DNA of 16,378 bases from an uncultured Cocleimonas sp. Lineage in GTDB: Bacteria; Pseudomonadota; Gammaproteobacteria; Thiotrichales; Thiotrichaceae. Numbering within the stretch: the stretch's first letter is position 1; each line of letters begins with the position of its first letter. The stretch lies in NCBI GenBank assembly GCA_937974135.1, contig CALJIH010000070.1, positions 1 to 16,378 of the forward strand, written 5' to 3'. The translations under genes and the position numbers were made by a program. Positions 10,022 through 16,370 of this stretch are shown here, one piece after another. The notes below the pieces were generated by a model that had not been told where the DNA came from, made no database searches, and saw only the letters and a program-made list of their open reading frames with translations.

Positions 10022-10027
10022 TTCCTT
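10022..10027 (-). promoter_or_regulatory. Ribosome binding site that decides the PKS start
   Basis: On the minus strand AAGGAA is followed after 6 bases by TTG at 10015-10013. The TTG opens the sequence (M)SQIKKKIAIVGM, a typical short lead into a ketosynthase. The upstream in-frame ATG at 10102 has no such site, and its extra 29 residues look unrelated to the family. Confidence 0.55.
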
Positions 10028-10066
10028 GAAATTTTTCAAAGCCCGAACACAGTTGGATTCTACATT

Positions 10067-10072
10067 ATTATA
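10067..10072 (-). promoter_or_regulatory. Candidate -10 element for the PKS gene
   Basis: A perfect TATAAT lies on the minus strand about 50 bp before the TTG start and inside the longer open frame. No good -35 box is seen at 16-18 bp; the nearest TTGTAT-like sequence is 20 bp away. If active, transcription would begin after the ATG at 10102, which would exclude that start. The element is weakly supported. Confidence 0.3.
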
Positions 10073-10187
10073 GCTTACGGATGAATGCCTACATACAAAC
10101 ATTCAAGCAGATAAGAAAATAATTAATTGAAAATAAAGAAAATGCTATATTCAGGTCAATTAAATCGTTGAGTATAAGCTAGTAAAA

Positions 10188-11567
10188 CTATGTTCTAAGC
10201 GTCACCTGCATGGGTAAACGACCTTTAGGTCTTAAGGTTAATCGACACTCGTGTTGGAGTTTTGTTCCCGCAGGCATGGATAAATGAAAACGTTGCGCAA
10301 GTGTTGCAATGGATAACACTGACTCAACAATGCCAAAATTTTTCCCCAAACACACTCTGGGACCCGCACTAAAGGGTATATAAGTAAATTTTGTGGGTTT
10401 AGGTGCATCAGGCATAAAGCGCTCAGGAATAAAATGATCGGGATTATCCCAGTATTTTTTATGTCGTTGAATCAACCAAGGAACTATTAACATAATCGAG
10501 CCAGGAGGGATTATTTTACCTCTCATTTCATCTTCATCTTTGGCTTGTCTTGATAGAATGGGCACTGGCGGATACAGTCGCATTGTTTCATCTAGAATCG
10601 CACGCGTAAATTTAAGGTTTTCTACGTCCTCCATCTGAGGTACTCGACCAGCTAAAACCTCATTCAATTCTGTGTGTAACTTTGCCTCTACTTCAGGTGT
10701 TTGTGAAATTAAATACCAGGTCCAGGCTAACACATTTGCCGTAGTTTCATGACCCGCCATAAACAACACAATCAATTCATTACGAATTTGTTTGCGAGTC
10801 ATGGTATCGATACCTGACTCACCTCGATTAGCATCGATCAACTCAGCAACTAAGGTTCCTTCGTGTCCCCCTTTTTCAGCCTTGGCGATAATCGCGTCTA
10901 CAGCGTCATGAATGGTTTTTGCTGCTTTACGTCCCTTACCAACTTTAGCGTTTAAATTAGGTAACCAATCAGGAAATCCTAAAAAGTTGCTTACATTCGT
11001 TTGTTTTACAACCGATTGATATTCTGCAAATGCTTCCACTACGGCACTACTGTTTTCTGATCCTAATTTCTCACCAAATAACGTTCGAGCTATAATTTCG
11101 GCGGTTAATTTACCCATTTCAGGATGGATGTCGATTTCTTTAGTTTCTGATTTTTCTATTCTGCTTTGCCAATCATCTGCCATTTCAACAATCGTTGAAA
11201 TCATCGTATCTGTGAACGATTTGATATGAGTAGAATCAAATAATGGTGTTTGAAGTTTTCGACGACTTGCCCAAGTATCACCGTCGCTGATAAATAGACC
11301 GTCACCGAGCAACGGTTCTAAAGCACGACGCATTTGCGGGCTTTTACGTTCGTAATTGTCTTTGTTTTCTACAAAAACATAGCGCACCGTATCAGGAGAA
11401 TTTGCAATAAATACATTCTGTTTAAGAATTTTTCGATGCATAAACTCAACTGTAAAAGACTCTTCATCCCAGATAGAAAGCAAGTCATTTTGCGCATAAT
11501 GCAAAGCCTGAAAGGGTGAAATATTTACAGTATGACGTTTGGGAAATGGAGGTATGAAGTCGCTCAT
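10188..11567 (-). CDS. Cytochrome P450 monooxygenase
   Basis: This 459-residue protein carries all P450 hallmarks. The I-helix oxygen-activation motif is AGHETT (E274, T275). The K-helix ExxR is ETMR (E327, R330), and a PERF motif follows. The heme loop is FSAGPRVCLG with the axial cysteine at C406. There is no N-terminal membrane anchor, as expected for a soluble bacterial enzyme. The C-terminal region, with long-chain-P450-like features such as IPPGS and an aromatic-rich PERF region, resembles bacterial fatty-acid-type P450s, but I cannot name the CYP family. It is the first gene of the minus-strand biosynthetic block, 172 bp upstream of the preferred PKS start. It is therefore a good candidate for hydroxylating the polyketide chain or the released amino ketone. 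No ferredoxin or reductase gene is present in the window, so redox partners must be encoded elsewhere. The start ATG at 11567 has no strong ribosome site. Confidence 0.95.
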   Translation of the reverse strand: MSDFIPPFPKRHTVNISPFQALHYAQNDLLSIWDEESFTVEFMHRKILKQNVFIANSPDTVRYVFVENKDNYERKSPQMRRALEPLLGDGLFISDGDTWASRRKLQTPLFDSTHIKSFTDTMISTIVEMADDWQSRIEKSETKEIDIHPEMGKLTAEIIARTLFGEKLGSENSSAVVEAFAEYQSVVKQTNVSNFLGFPDWLPNLNAKVGKGRKAAKTIHDAVDAIIAKAEKGGHEGTLVAELIDANRGESGIDTMTRKQIRNELIVLFMAGHETTANVLAWTWYLISQTPEVEAKLHTELNEVLAGRVPQMEDVENLKFTRAILDETMRLYPPVPILSRQAKDEDEMRGKIIPPGSIMLIVPWLIQRHKKYWDNPDHFIPERFMPDAPKPTKFTYIPFSAGPRVCLGKNFGIVESVLSIATLAQRFHLSMPAGTKLQHECRLTLRPKGRLPMQVTLRT

Positions 11568-11665
11568 GCGTTAATAATGTCTTATGAGTGCTTAGAAGAG
11601 GTTGGCATCTTAGAGTTGAGTAGCAAAATTAACAAGTTGTATTCAAAATTAATGACTAAAAACGT

Positions 11666-11671
11666 ATTATA
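11666..11671 (-). promoter_or_regulatory. Candidate -10 element upstream of the P450 gene
   Basis: A TATAAT on the minus strand lies about 95 bp before the P450 start, just downstream of the C-tract repeat. No convincing -35 hexamer is seen at the usual distance, so this is only a candidate promoter for the P450-PKS-oxoamine synthase block. Confidence 0.25.
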
Positions 11672-11678
11672 ATTGCAA

Positions 11679-11699
11679 AAAAGACACCCCCCTACTTTT
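11679..11699. repeat. 21-bp C-tract repeat, copy 1
   Basis: The plus strand reads AAAAGACA, then six Cs, then TACTTTT. An identical 21-bp sequence occurs at 14136-14156. Its ends are inverted (AAAAG/CTTTT), and on the minus strand it contains GTAG followed by a G run and GTGTC. That resembles the feet of REP elements linked to RAYT transposases, but this link is an inference. It lies in the 234-bp gap between the P450 and DUF2156 genes; the rest of that gap shows no clear gene. Confidence 0.6.
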
Positions 11700-11801
11700 A
11701 AGGGTTTTAAAAACATCTCAATCTTAAAATGATCGCTGTTAGCATTAAATATTATTATCTCACTAAAACCGAATAGAAGAATAAAAAGAACCATTATAGT
11801 A

Positions 11802-12797
11802 TCAAAACATCCCAATCCCTTTCATCATTACCAAAACCTGCCACAGGCCTGTTCCTTTAGTTGATGAGATATAGATAGGCGTTTGCTCACCATTAAATTT
11901 TCCCTTATGGGATGCATTACCTTGAAATGGGTAAATATAATTGAGTTTTTCAAAGGCGTACCAAAAGGATTTGCGTGTAAACTTATTGTAATTCAGCTCT
12001 GACTTTAATCCCTTTTGTAAGCATAAAGGAGACATTCCTAAAGAAATTTTCTCAACCTGTTCATATTTGAATTTATCTAAAGCGTGCAGGACTATAGCAA
12101 CACTGGTGCCATTGGGTGCTGAGGCATCGATGCGATCGATATTATGGTAATAACCCGTGACTTTATTGTCAGTATAAATAGGATCAAATAATGCCATACC
12201 AATCAGTTTTTTATCAGCAGAATAGGCCCAAAAGCTGCGCGTATCTTTTTCACTGTCGTAGCGCAACGGTCTGACAAGAAAACTATATTCTGAACCGCCT
12301 TTTTTATCTAACCAACGTTTTGATAATGCTTTTATGTCATCTTGATTTTCAAACTCATTGATCGATTGCTCAACAATGGTCACACCTTCGCGTTGACACT
12401 TATTACGCCATTGTCTTAGTTTAGCGCGTGCTTTACCGGACAAATCAAAATCATGAGTATAAATATCCGTTTCTATACCAAATTGATTGACTTGAAATCC
12501 TTTGTTATCAAGATGTTCTGCAAACTTTCTCGAACTTTGCACAAAAATAGCATGAGGGTATTTTTGTAAGAATTGATTTAAAATTAACTCAATATTGTCA
12601 TCAGAGCAAATGGGATCTGCCAATACAATGATGCGTTCTTGAATCGCCCAAAACCAGTCTTTGAAACGTTTGAAAGCAATATAACCAATACCTTCAAGGA
12701 GAAAATATTCCAACCCCGGTTCGAGGCTGGTATAGGCCATACAATGGCTTCCATATTGTTCCAAATAAGGAATTAATTCTGCTTTTGAAGAAGTCAA
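11802..12797 (-). CDS. DUF2156 family protein (MprF C-terminal-like, GNAT fold)
   Basis: This 331-residue soluble protein matches DUF2156, the family of the C-terminal aminoacyl-lipid synthase domain of MprF, built from two GNAT-like folds. Family features are YGSH...AYTSL..GLEYF near residues 15-32, the basic stretch GKARAKLRQWRNKC at 121-134, GYYHNIDR at 215-222, LGMSPL at 253-258, and a C-terminal KGKF..(Q)TPIYIS at 298-311. There are no membrane helices, so it is not a full MprF flippase. Some relatives transfer an aminoacyl group from tRNA to a lipid; what this one acylates is unknown. The start is TTG, 17 bp after the rppH stop, and the N-terminal YGSH motif shows that the upstream part is real (the next in-frame ATG is residue 20). 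The ribosome site is weak, suggesting coupling to rppH. It is followed 234 bp later by the P450, so a role in tailoring the amino-polyketide, for example N-acylation, is possible but unproven. Confidence 0.8.
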   Translation of the reverse strand: MTSSKAELIPYLEQYGSHCMAYTSLEPGLEYFLLEGIGYIAFKRFKDWFWAIQERIIVLADPICSDDNIELILNQFLQKYPHAIFVQSSRKFAEHLDNKGFQVNQFGIETDIYTHDFDLSGKARAKLRQWRNKCQREGVTIVEQSINEFENQDDIKALSKRWLDKKGGSEYSFLVRPLRYDSEKDTRSFWAYSADKKLIGMALFDPIYTDNKVTGYYHNIDRIDASAPNGTSVAIVLHALDKFKYEQVEKISLGMSPLCLQKGLKSELNYNKFTRKSFWYAFEKLNYIYPFQGNASHKGKFNGEQTPIYISSTKGTGLWQVLVMMKGIGMF

Positions 12798-12814
12798 AAT
12801 GATTAGAGCTTTAC

Positions 12815-13321
12815 TTAGGATTTATCCATCATGGCTTCGTGATCAAGCAGCGTCAGAGGCGCTAATTCTTGTAAGGCACGTTCATAAACCCTGCGCTTGA
12901 AGTACACCACTTCTTTGGCAGGAAGCCAATAATTGACCCAACGCCAACCGTCGAATTCAGGTACATCACACGATTTCAAATCAACAGAAGAGTCATCGCA
13001 AGTTAGTTTTAATAAAAACCAACGTTGCTTTTGACCAATACACACTTTATCTCCACTTCGACAACGGCGAATCATCTTATTTGGTAGACGGTAACGCAAC
13101 CAATCTTGCGTTTCACCTATTACCTGAACGTGTTTTTCTAATAAACCAGTCTCTTCATGGAGTTCTCTAAACATGGCTTCTCGAGGCGTTTCGCCTTCAT
13201 CAATACCACCCTGAGGAAACTGCCAAGAGGTTTGGCCGATTCTTTTACCCCAAAATACTTTGCCGTCGCAGTTCGAAAGGATGATTCCTACATTGGCTCG
13301 AAAGCCTTCATCATCAATCAC
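12815..13321 (-). CDS. rppH: RNA pyrophosphohydrolase RppH (Nudix)
   Basis: This 168-residue Nudix enzyme removes pyrophosphate from the 5' end of triphosphorylated mRNA and so triggers RNase E-dependent decay. The Nudix box spans residues 38-60 (GGIDEGE, then RELHEETGL) with the metal-binding glutamates E53, E56 and E57. SWQFPQGG before it and the N-terminus (M)IDDEGFRANVG are hallmarks of proteobacterial RppH. Length is typical. The start codon is GTG at 13321, preceded by GGGAG with a 6-base spacer, and it gives the conserved N-terminus. It is divergent from the HAD phosphatase gene across 149 bp and is followed closely by the DUF2156 gene on the same strand. Confidence 0.95.
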   Translation of the reverse strand: MIDDEGFRANVGIILSNCDGKVFWGKRIGQTSWQFPQGGIDEGETPREAMFRELHEETGLLEKHVQVIGETQDWLRYRLPNKMIRRCRSGDKVCIGQKQRWFLLKLTCDDSSVDLKSCDVPEFDGWRWVNYWLPAKEVVYFKRRVYERALQELAPLTLLDHEAMMDKS

Positions 13322-13423
13322 GAGCTACTCCCAAATCATTAATGCCTTAATTCTTCCACATTGACAGTGAATCAGCAAACCTTTAGCGCTACAATACCGC
13401 CTCTTTTTCAAATTTATTTACAT

Positions 13424-13444
13424 AAATGATCTAAAAATGATCTA
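13424..13444. repeat. Tandem 11-bp-period direct repeat in a divergent promoter region
   Basis: AAATGATCTA occurs twice, at 13424-13433 and 13435-13444, with an 11-bp period, which is one helical turn. It lies in the 149-bp gap between rppH and the HAD gene, 27 bp before the HAD start. The spacing would suit a regulator binding one DNA face, but it could be chance in AT-rich DNA. Confidence 0.35.
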
Positions 13445-13470
13445 TTTATCACAAATTATTAAGGTAAAGC

Positions 13471-14124
13471 ATGGCATTAGCACTTTTTGATTTAGACAAA
13501 ACCCTACTCGATGGCGACAGTGATTTTGAGTGGGGACAATTTCTAGTCTCGAAAAAACTGGTCGATGAAAAAGAGTATGCTGAAGCGAATAAGTATTTTT
13601 ATGAAGAATATCAACGTGGCACACTTGATATTCACGAATTTTGTGCCTTTAGCTTTGAACCATTATCGAAACTAGACCCTTCTCAATTAGATGAACTGCA
13701 CGCCGAGTTTATGCAAACCATTATTATTCCGATTATTCGAAGTAAATCTCAAGCGACTATTAATGAACATCATGCGGCGGGCGATACTAGCATTATGATC
13801 ACCGCTACCAATAGCTTTATCACCCAACCAATCGCCAACCATTTTGGCATTCAACATCTGATTGCAACAGAACCAAAAATTATTGATGGTAAATACACCA
13901 CTGAGATCGCGGGTACGCCTTGTTTTCAAGAAGGTAAAGTGACGCGACTCAATGAATGGATGGATATCCACAATGCTGACTTTAAAGGAAGTACTTTATA
14001 CAGCGATTCAATGAATGATCTGCCTTTGTTAGAAGCTGTAGAAATACCGATTGCGGTACAACCGGATGATACCTTAAGAATTATTGCAGAAGAGCGTGGT
14101 TGGAAAATTTTATCATTACAATAG
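13471..14124 (+). CDS. HAD-superfamily subfamily IB (SerB-like) phosphatase
   Basis: This 217-residue cytoplasmic HAD-IB hydrolase probably dephosphorylates a small metabolite. Motif I is FDLDKTL with nucleophile D7 and acid D9. Motif II is in MITATNS (T111-T113). Motif III is K156. Motif IV is YSDSMNDLPLL (D179, D183), which binds Mg2+. The alpha-helical cap lies between residues ~15 and 90. HAD-IB enzymes of this size include phosphoserine phosphatase and histidinol-phosphate phosphatase. I recall that relatives next to rppH in pseudomonads have been linked to the histidinol-phosphate reaction, but the substrate cannot be decided here. An AAGG ribosome site lies 6 bases before the ATG. The gene is head to head with rppH and tail to tail with the LysR gene. 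Confidence 0.88.
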   Translation: MALALFDLDKTLLDGDSDFEWGQFLVSKKLVDEKEYAEANKYFYEEYQRGTLDIHEFCAFSFEPLSKLDPSQLDELHAEFMQTIIIPIIRSKSQATINEHHAAGDTSIMITATNSFITQPIANHFGIQHLIATEPKIIDGKYTTEIAGTPCFQEGKVTRLNEWMDIHNADFKGSTLYSDSMNDLPLLEAVEIPIAVQPDDTLRIIAEERGWKILSLQ

Positions 14125-14135
14125 TCATATAAAAT

Positions 14136-14156
14136 AAAAGACACCCCCCTACTTTT
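14136..14156. repeat. 21-bp C-tract repeat, copy 2
   Basis: This is identical over 21 bp, and in the same orientation, to 11679-11699. It starts 12 bp after the HAD stop codon in the 143-bp gap between convergent genes. The flanks of the two copies differ. No GC-rich hairpin accompanies it, so it does not look like an ordinary intrinsic terminator. Confidence 0.6.
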
Positions 14157-14267
14157 GCTTGCTTTATATTCGGTTCGTAGTATTAAACATGTCATAATTT
14201 AGATATTGCAATGCTCGTATATTGTCTTACTAATGCTCGGCAATATTACATATATTATCTATTTTTA

Positions 14268-15110
14268 TTAGATTATAGACTTAACCCAATCACGCGCATC
14301 TTTTAGGTGATGCACCTCAATATCTTGGTGATGATAAAGCATAATCAAGGGTTGCTTTAAAACGATATCACTAATGGCAACTAAGTCAGGATTATTGTCA
14401 GCAACAATATTCGGCAACATAACCCTTGCGATTCCTGCTGATGCAAACTCTCGCAATGATTCAAAATAGTTAGTACGATATTGAAAACCTCGCTTGCCCG
14501 CAAGCTTCGTCATCGCTTTGGAACCTGAGGTACGAATGTGGCCTTCGTGCAAACCTGCCCAAGGTAATTTTTCTGGATCTAGCCCTTTCTTCGCATAAGC
14601 GAAATAACTCACTTCGCCAATTTTTTCAGATTCGATTTGCTCTATTTTAAGTTCTTTATTTGAAAACGTATCATCAATACTAATTGCGATGTCTACCTCG
14701 CGTTTTGACAAACTGGCATTACTAATTTTAGAGATTAAATCGATTCTTAAGCGTTGCTGTTTTATAAAATCAGAAAGATTTGGGGTAATGATATTTTTGA
14801 TGACAAAAGGTGGTGCTGCTAAACGTAACTTACGCCAAACAATACCATTATTTGTAGACTCAGATTCCTGCTCTACCCATCTCAAGGCTTCAGAAGCAGT
14901 TTCGATATGCGATAACAGCGATTCGCATTGATTACTAGGATACAAACGACCTTCATTACGAATAAACAATGAATACGATAGCGTTTTTTCCAAAGATTTA
15001 ATCCGCCGCCCAACAGTTGTAGCATCAATATTTAATGATTTTGCGGCTTGAGCAAAACTCCCAGTGCGATAAACCGCCAGCAAAGTTTGCCAATAATCCC
15101 AGTTAATCAT
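14268..15110 (-). CDS. LysR-type transcriptional regulator
   Basis: This 280-residue protein has a LysR N-terminal winged helix-turn-helix at residues ~3-60. Visible markers are FAQAAKSLNIDATTVGRRIKSLE and LFIRN. A type 2 periplasmic-fold effector domain follows, shorter and more divergent than usual (the family is typically about 300 aa). The substitution of TTVGRRIK for the more common SAVSRQIK is typical of a LysR subgroup with an 'ATTVGRRI' recognition helix. It is divergent from the binding-protein gene, with a palindrome in the 157-bp gap between them. By family convention it therefore probably regulates that gene and its own. The effector is unknown; the neighbour suggests a quaternary amine. 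Confidence 0.9.
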   Translation of the reverse strand: MINWDYWQTLLAVYRTGSFAQAAKSLNIDATTVGRRIKSLEKTLSYSLFIRNEGRLYPSNQCESLLSHIETASEALRWVEQESESTNNGIVWRKLRLAAPPFVIKNIITPNLSDFIKQQRLRIDLISKISNASLSKREVDIAISIDDTFSNKELKIEQIESEKIGEVSYFAYAKKGLDPEKLPWAGLHEGHIRTSGSKAMTKLAGKRGFQYRTNYFESLREFASAGIARVMLPNIVADNNPDLVAISDIVLKQPLIMLYHHQDIEVHHLKDARDWVKSII

Positions 15111-15152
15111 TTGAACTTACTCATAAAAAAGATCTCTATAAAGACATGTATC

Positions 15153-15168
15153 ACTGCATTAACGCAGT
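15153..15168. promoter_or_regulatory. Candidate LysR operator palindrome
   Basis: ACTGCATTAACGCAGT is a 16-bp palindrome with one mismatched pair. It extends outward as GTAT (15148-15151) and ATAC (15169-15172) with a single extra C at 15152. It lies 43 bp upstream of the LysR start and about 100 bp upstream of the binding-protein start, a normal place for a divergent LysR recognition site. Confidence 0.5.
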
Positions 15169-15244
15169 ATACAGGCTTATTATTGCACATTTACATGCAG
15201 ATACGCGTTATATATTATGAGATCAAATTACTCTTAAAACCCCC

Positions 15245-15250
15245 TATAAT
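15245..15250 (+). promoter_or_regulatory. Candidate -10 element for the binding-protein gene
   Basis: TATAAT lies directly before the palindromic ribosome site. No good -35 box sits 17 bp upstream, as expected if activation depends on a regulator. If used, the mRNA leader would be only about ten bases. An upstream promoter in the AT-rich gap is equally possible. Confidence 0.3.
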
Positions 15251-15264
15251 TTCCTCCGGAGGAA
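15251..15264 (+). promoter_or_regulatory. Ribosome binding site embedded in a 14-bp perfect palindrome
   Basis: TTCCTCCGGAGGAA is a perfect 14-bp palindrome. Its right half carries GGAGG, 5 bases before the ATG at 15268. In RNA the left TTCCT could pair with AGGAA over a CCGG loop and hide the ribosome site, but only if transcription begins upstream of 15251. Confidence 0.5.
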
Positions 15265-15267
15265 CTT

Positions 15268-16242
15268 ATGAAGAAGCAATTACTAGCGACATTCAGCGCT
15301 ACCGCTTGTTTATTCGCCTTATCATCACCTGTTAAAGCCGCAGAGTGCGGCGAAGTATCTATTACTGAAATGAACTGGGCATCTTCACAGTTTGTTACCG
15401 CTGTTGCCTCATTTTTAATGGAACAAGGCTACGGCTGCAAGGTCACTAAAGTACCCTCAGCCACGGTAACCGCTGCGGCCTCACTTGCAGAAACCGGTAA
15501 GCCAGATATCGCCACTGAAATGTGGGTAAACTCATCACCTGTTTACGAGAAGCTAGAGAAAGATGGCAAAGTGACCACCATCGCAAAAGTATTCAAAGAT
15601 GGCGGTGAAGAAGGCTGGTGGATTCCAGAATATTTAGCAAAATCAAACCCAGAATTGACCAAAATTGAAGGTGTTTTGGCTAACCCTAAAGCCGTTGGTG
15701 GACGTTTTCATAACTGCCCTGTAGGTTGGGGGTGTCGTATCGCGAATGATAATTACAAAGTGGCTTTTGGCTTTGAAAAAAATGGCTTAGAGGTTTTTGA
15801 CCACGGTTCTGGGGAAACCTTAGCCACATCTATCGCCGAAGCATATGCGGATAAGAAACCATGGTTTGGATATTACTGGGGCCCGACTGCAATTTTAGGA
15901 AAATACAAAATGGTTAAAGTAGACGTAGGGCCCTACGTCAAAGAAAATCATGACTGCGCACAAAAGAAAGTCTGTGAGAATCCTGGCAAATCCAGCTGGC
16001 CAGCAGCGCCAGTAGTGACAGGTGTGACAAATACGTTTAAAACCTCACATCCTGAAATTGCTGATCTCATGTCAAAAGTATCTTTCACCAATGATCAATT
16101 AAATGCTGTTTTGGCATGGAAAAAAGAGAATTCAGCCTCAGCCGAAGAAGCTGCAGTATCATTCATTCAAGCCAATAGTGATATTTGGTCAACGTGGTTA
16201 AACGATTCTGCAAAAAAGAAACTGGCTGGATTAATAAAATAA
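15268..16242 (+). CDS. Periplasmic substrate-binding protein of a glycine betaine/choline-type ABC transporter (OpuAC/ProX family)
   Basis: This 324-residue protein begins with a Sec signal peptide (KK, hydrophobic core, SSPVKA) with likely cleavage after A24. The mature part matches the OpuAC/ProX family of quaternary-amine binding proteins. Markers are the N-terminal ITEMNWASSQFVTAV, MWVNSS, GWWIPEYL, GSGETLATSIAEAY and YYWGPTAIL, rich in the Trp and Tyr residues that form the aromatic cage for trimethylammonium groups. The mature protein holds six cysteines (including AECG, GYGC, NCP, GWGC, HDC, KVC), enough for three disulfides in the periplasm. It delivers ligand to an inner-membrane ABC permease. 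An intrinsic terminator follows and no permease or ATPase gene appears in the window, so it is a stand-alone gene here. The exact ligand (glycine betaine, choline, proline betaine or another) is not decidable. Confidence 0.9.
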   Translation: MKKQLLATFSATACLFALSSPVKAAECGEVSITEMNWASSQFVTAVASFLMEQGYGCKVTKVPSATVTAAASLAETGKPDIATEMWVNSSPVYEKLEKDGKVTTIAKVFKDGGEEGWWIPEYLAKSNPELTKIEGVLANPKAVGGRFHNCPVGWGCRIANDNYKVAFGFEKNGLEVFDHGSGETLATSIAEAYADKKPWFGYYWGPTAILGKYKMVKVDVGPYVKENHDCAQKKVCENPGKSSWPAAPVVTGVTNTFKTSHPEIADLMSKVSFTNDQLNAVLAWKKENSASAEEAAVSFIQANSDIWSTWLNDSAKKKLAGLIK

Positions 16243-16267
16243 GATCTAACACATCGGAGGAAGATGG

Positions 16268-16299
16268 CCACCTATTTGTAATGAATAGGTGGTTTTTTT
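16268..16299 (+). terminator. Rho-independent terminator after the binding-protein gene
   Basis: A perfect 9-bp stem, CCACCTATT pairing with AATAGGTGG, closes a 7-base loop and is followed directly by seven Ts. It begins 26 bp after the stop codon at 16242. Confidence 0.92.
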
Positions 16300-16352
16300 A
16301 TGTATTTTATTATCAAAAAAGACAGTTTCTTTTAAACTCTTTTATTGAGCTT

Positions 16353-16370
16353 AGTCGAAGCAAGTCGAAG
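16353..16370. repeat. Short direct repeat at the right edge
   Basis: AGTCGAAG occurs twice, separated by CA. The surrounding sequence GAGCTTAGTCGAAG resembles the widespread intergenic 'GAGC..GTCGAAG' repeats of bacteria. The window ends 8 bases later, so its full extent is unseen. The stretch 16300-16378 contains nothing else I can identify. Confidence 0.35.

Noticed and set aside
11582..11815. A 77-codon minus-strand open frame overlapping the end of the DUF2156 gene, hydrophobic at its N-terminus
   Set aside because: It runs through the 21-bp intergenic repeat, shows no recognisable family, has no clear ribosome site and reads like translated AT-rich spacer.
13361..13389. TTGACA at 13361 as a -35 box for the HAD gene
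   Set aside because: The hexamer 17 bp downstream is TAGCGC and no better -10 lies at 16-18 bp, so a full sigma-70 promoter is not supported.
14203..14246. Inverted ATATTGC/GCAATAT in the HAD-LysR gap as a bidirectional terminator
   Set aside because: The 7-bp AT-rich arms are 30 bases apart and have no T tract, so a stable terminator hairpin is unlikely.
16264..16281. A five-codon frame ATG...TAA next to GGAGG after the binding-protein gene, possibly a leader peptide
   Set aside because: Only 3 bases separate GGAGG from the ATG and the frame lies within the terminator stem; no attenuated gene is visible downstream in the window.
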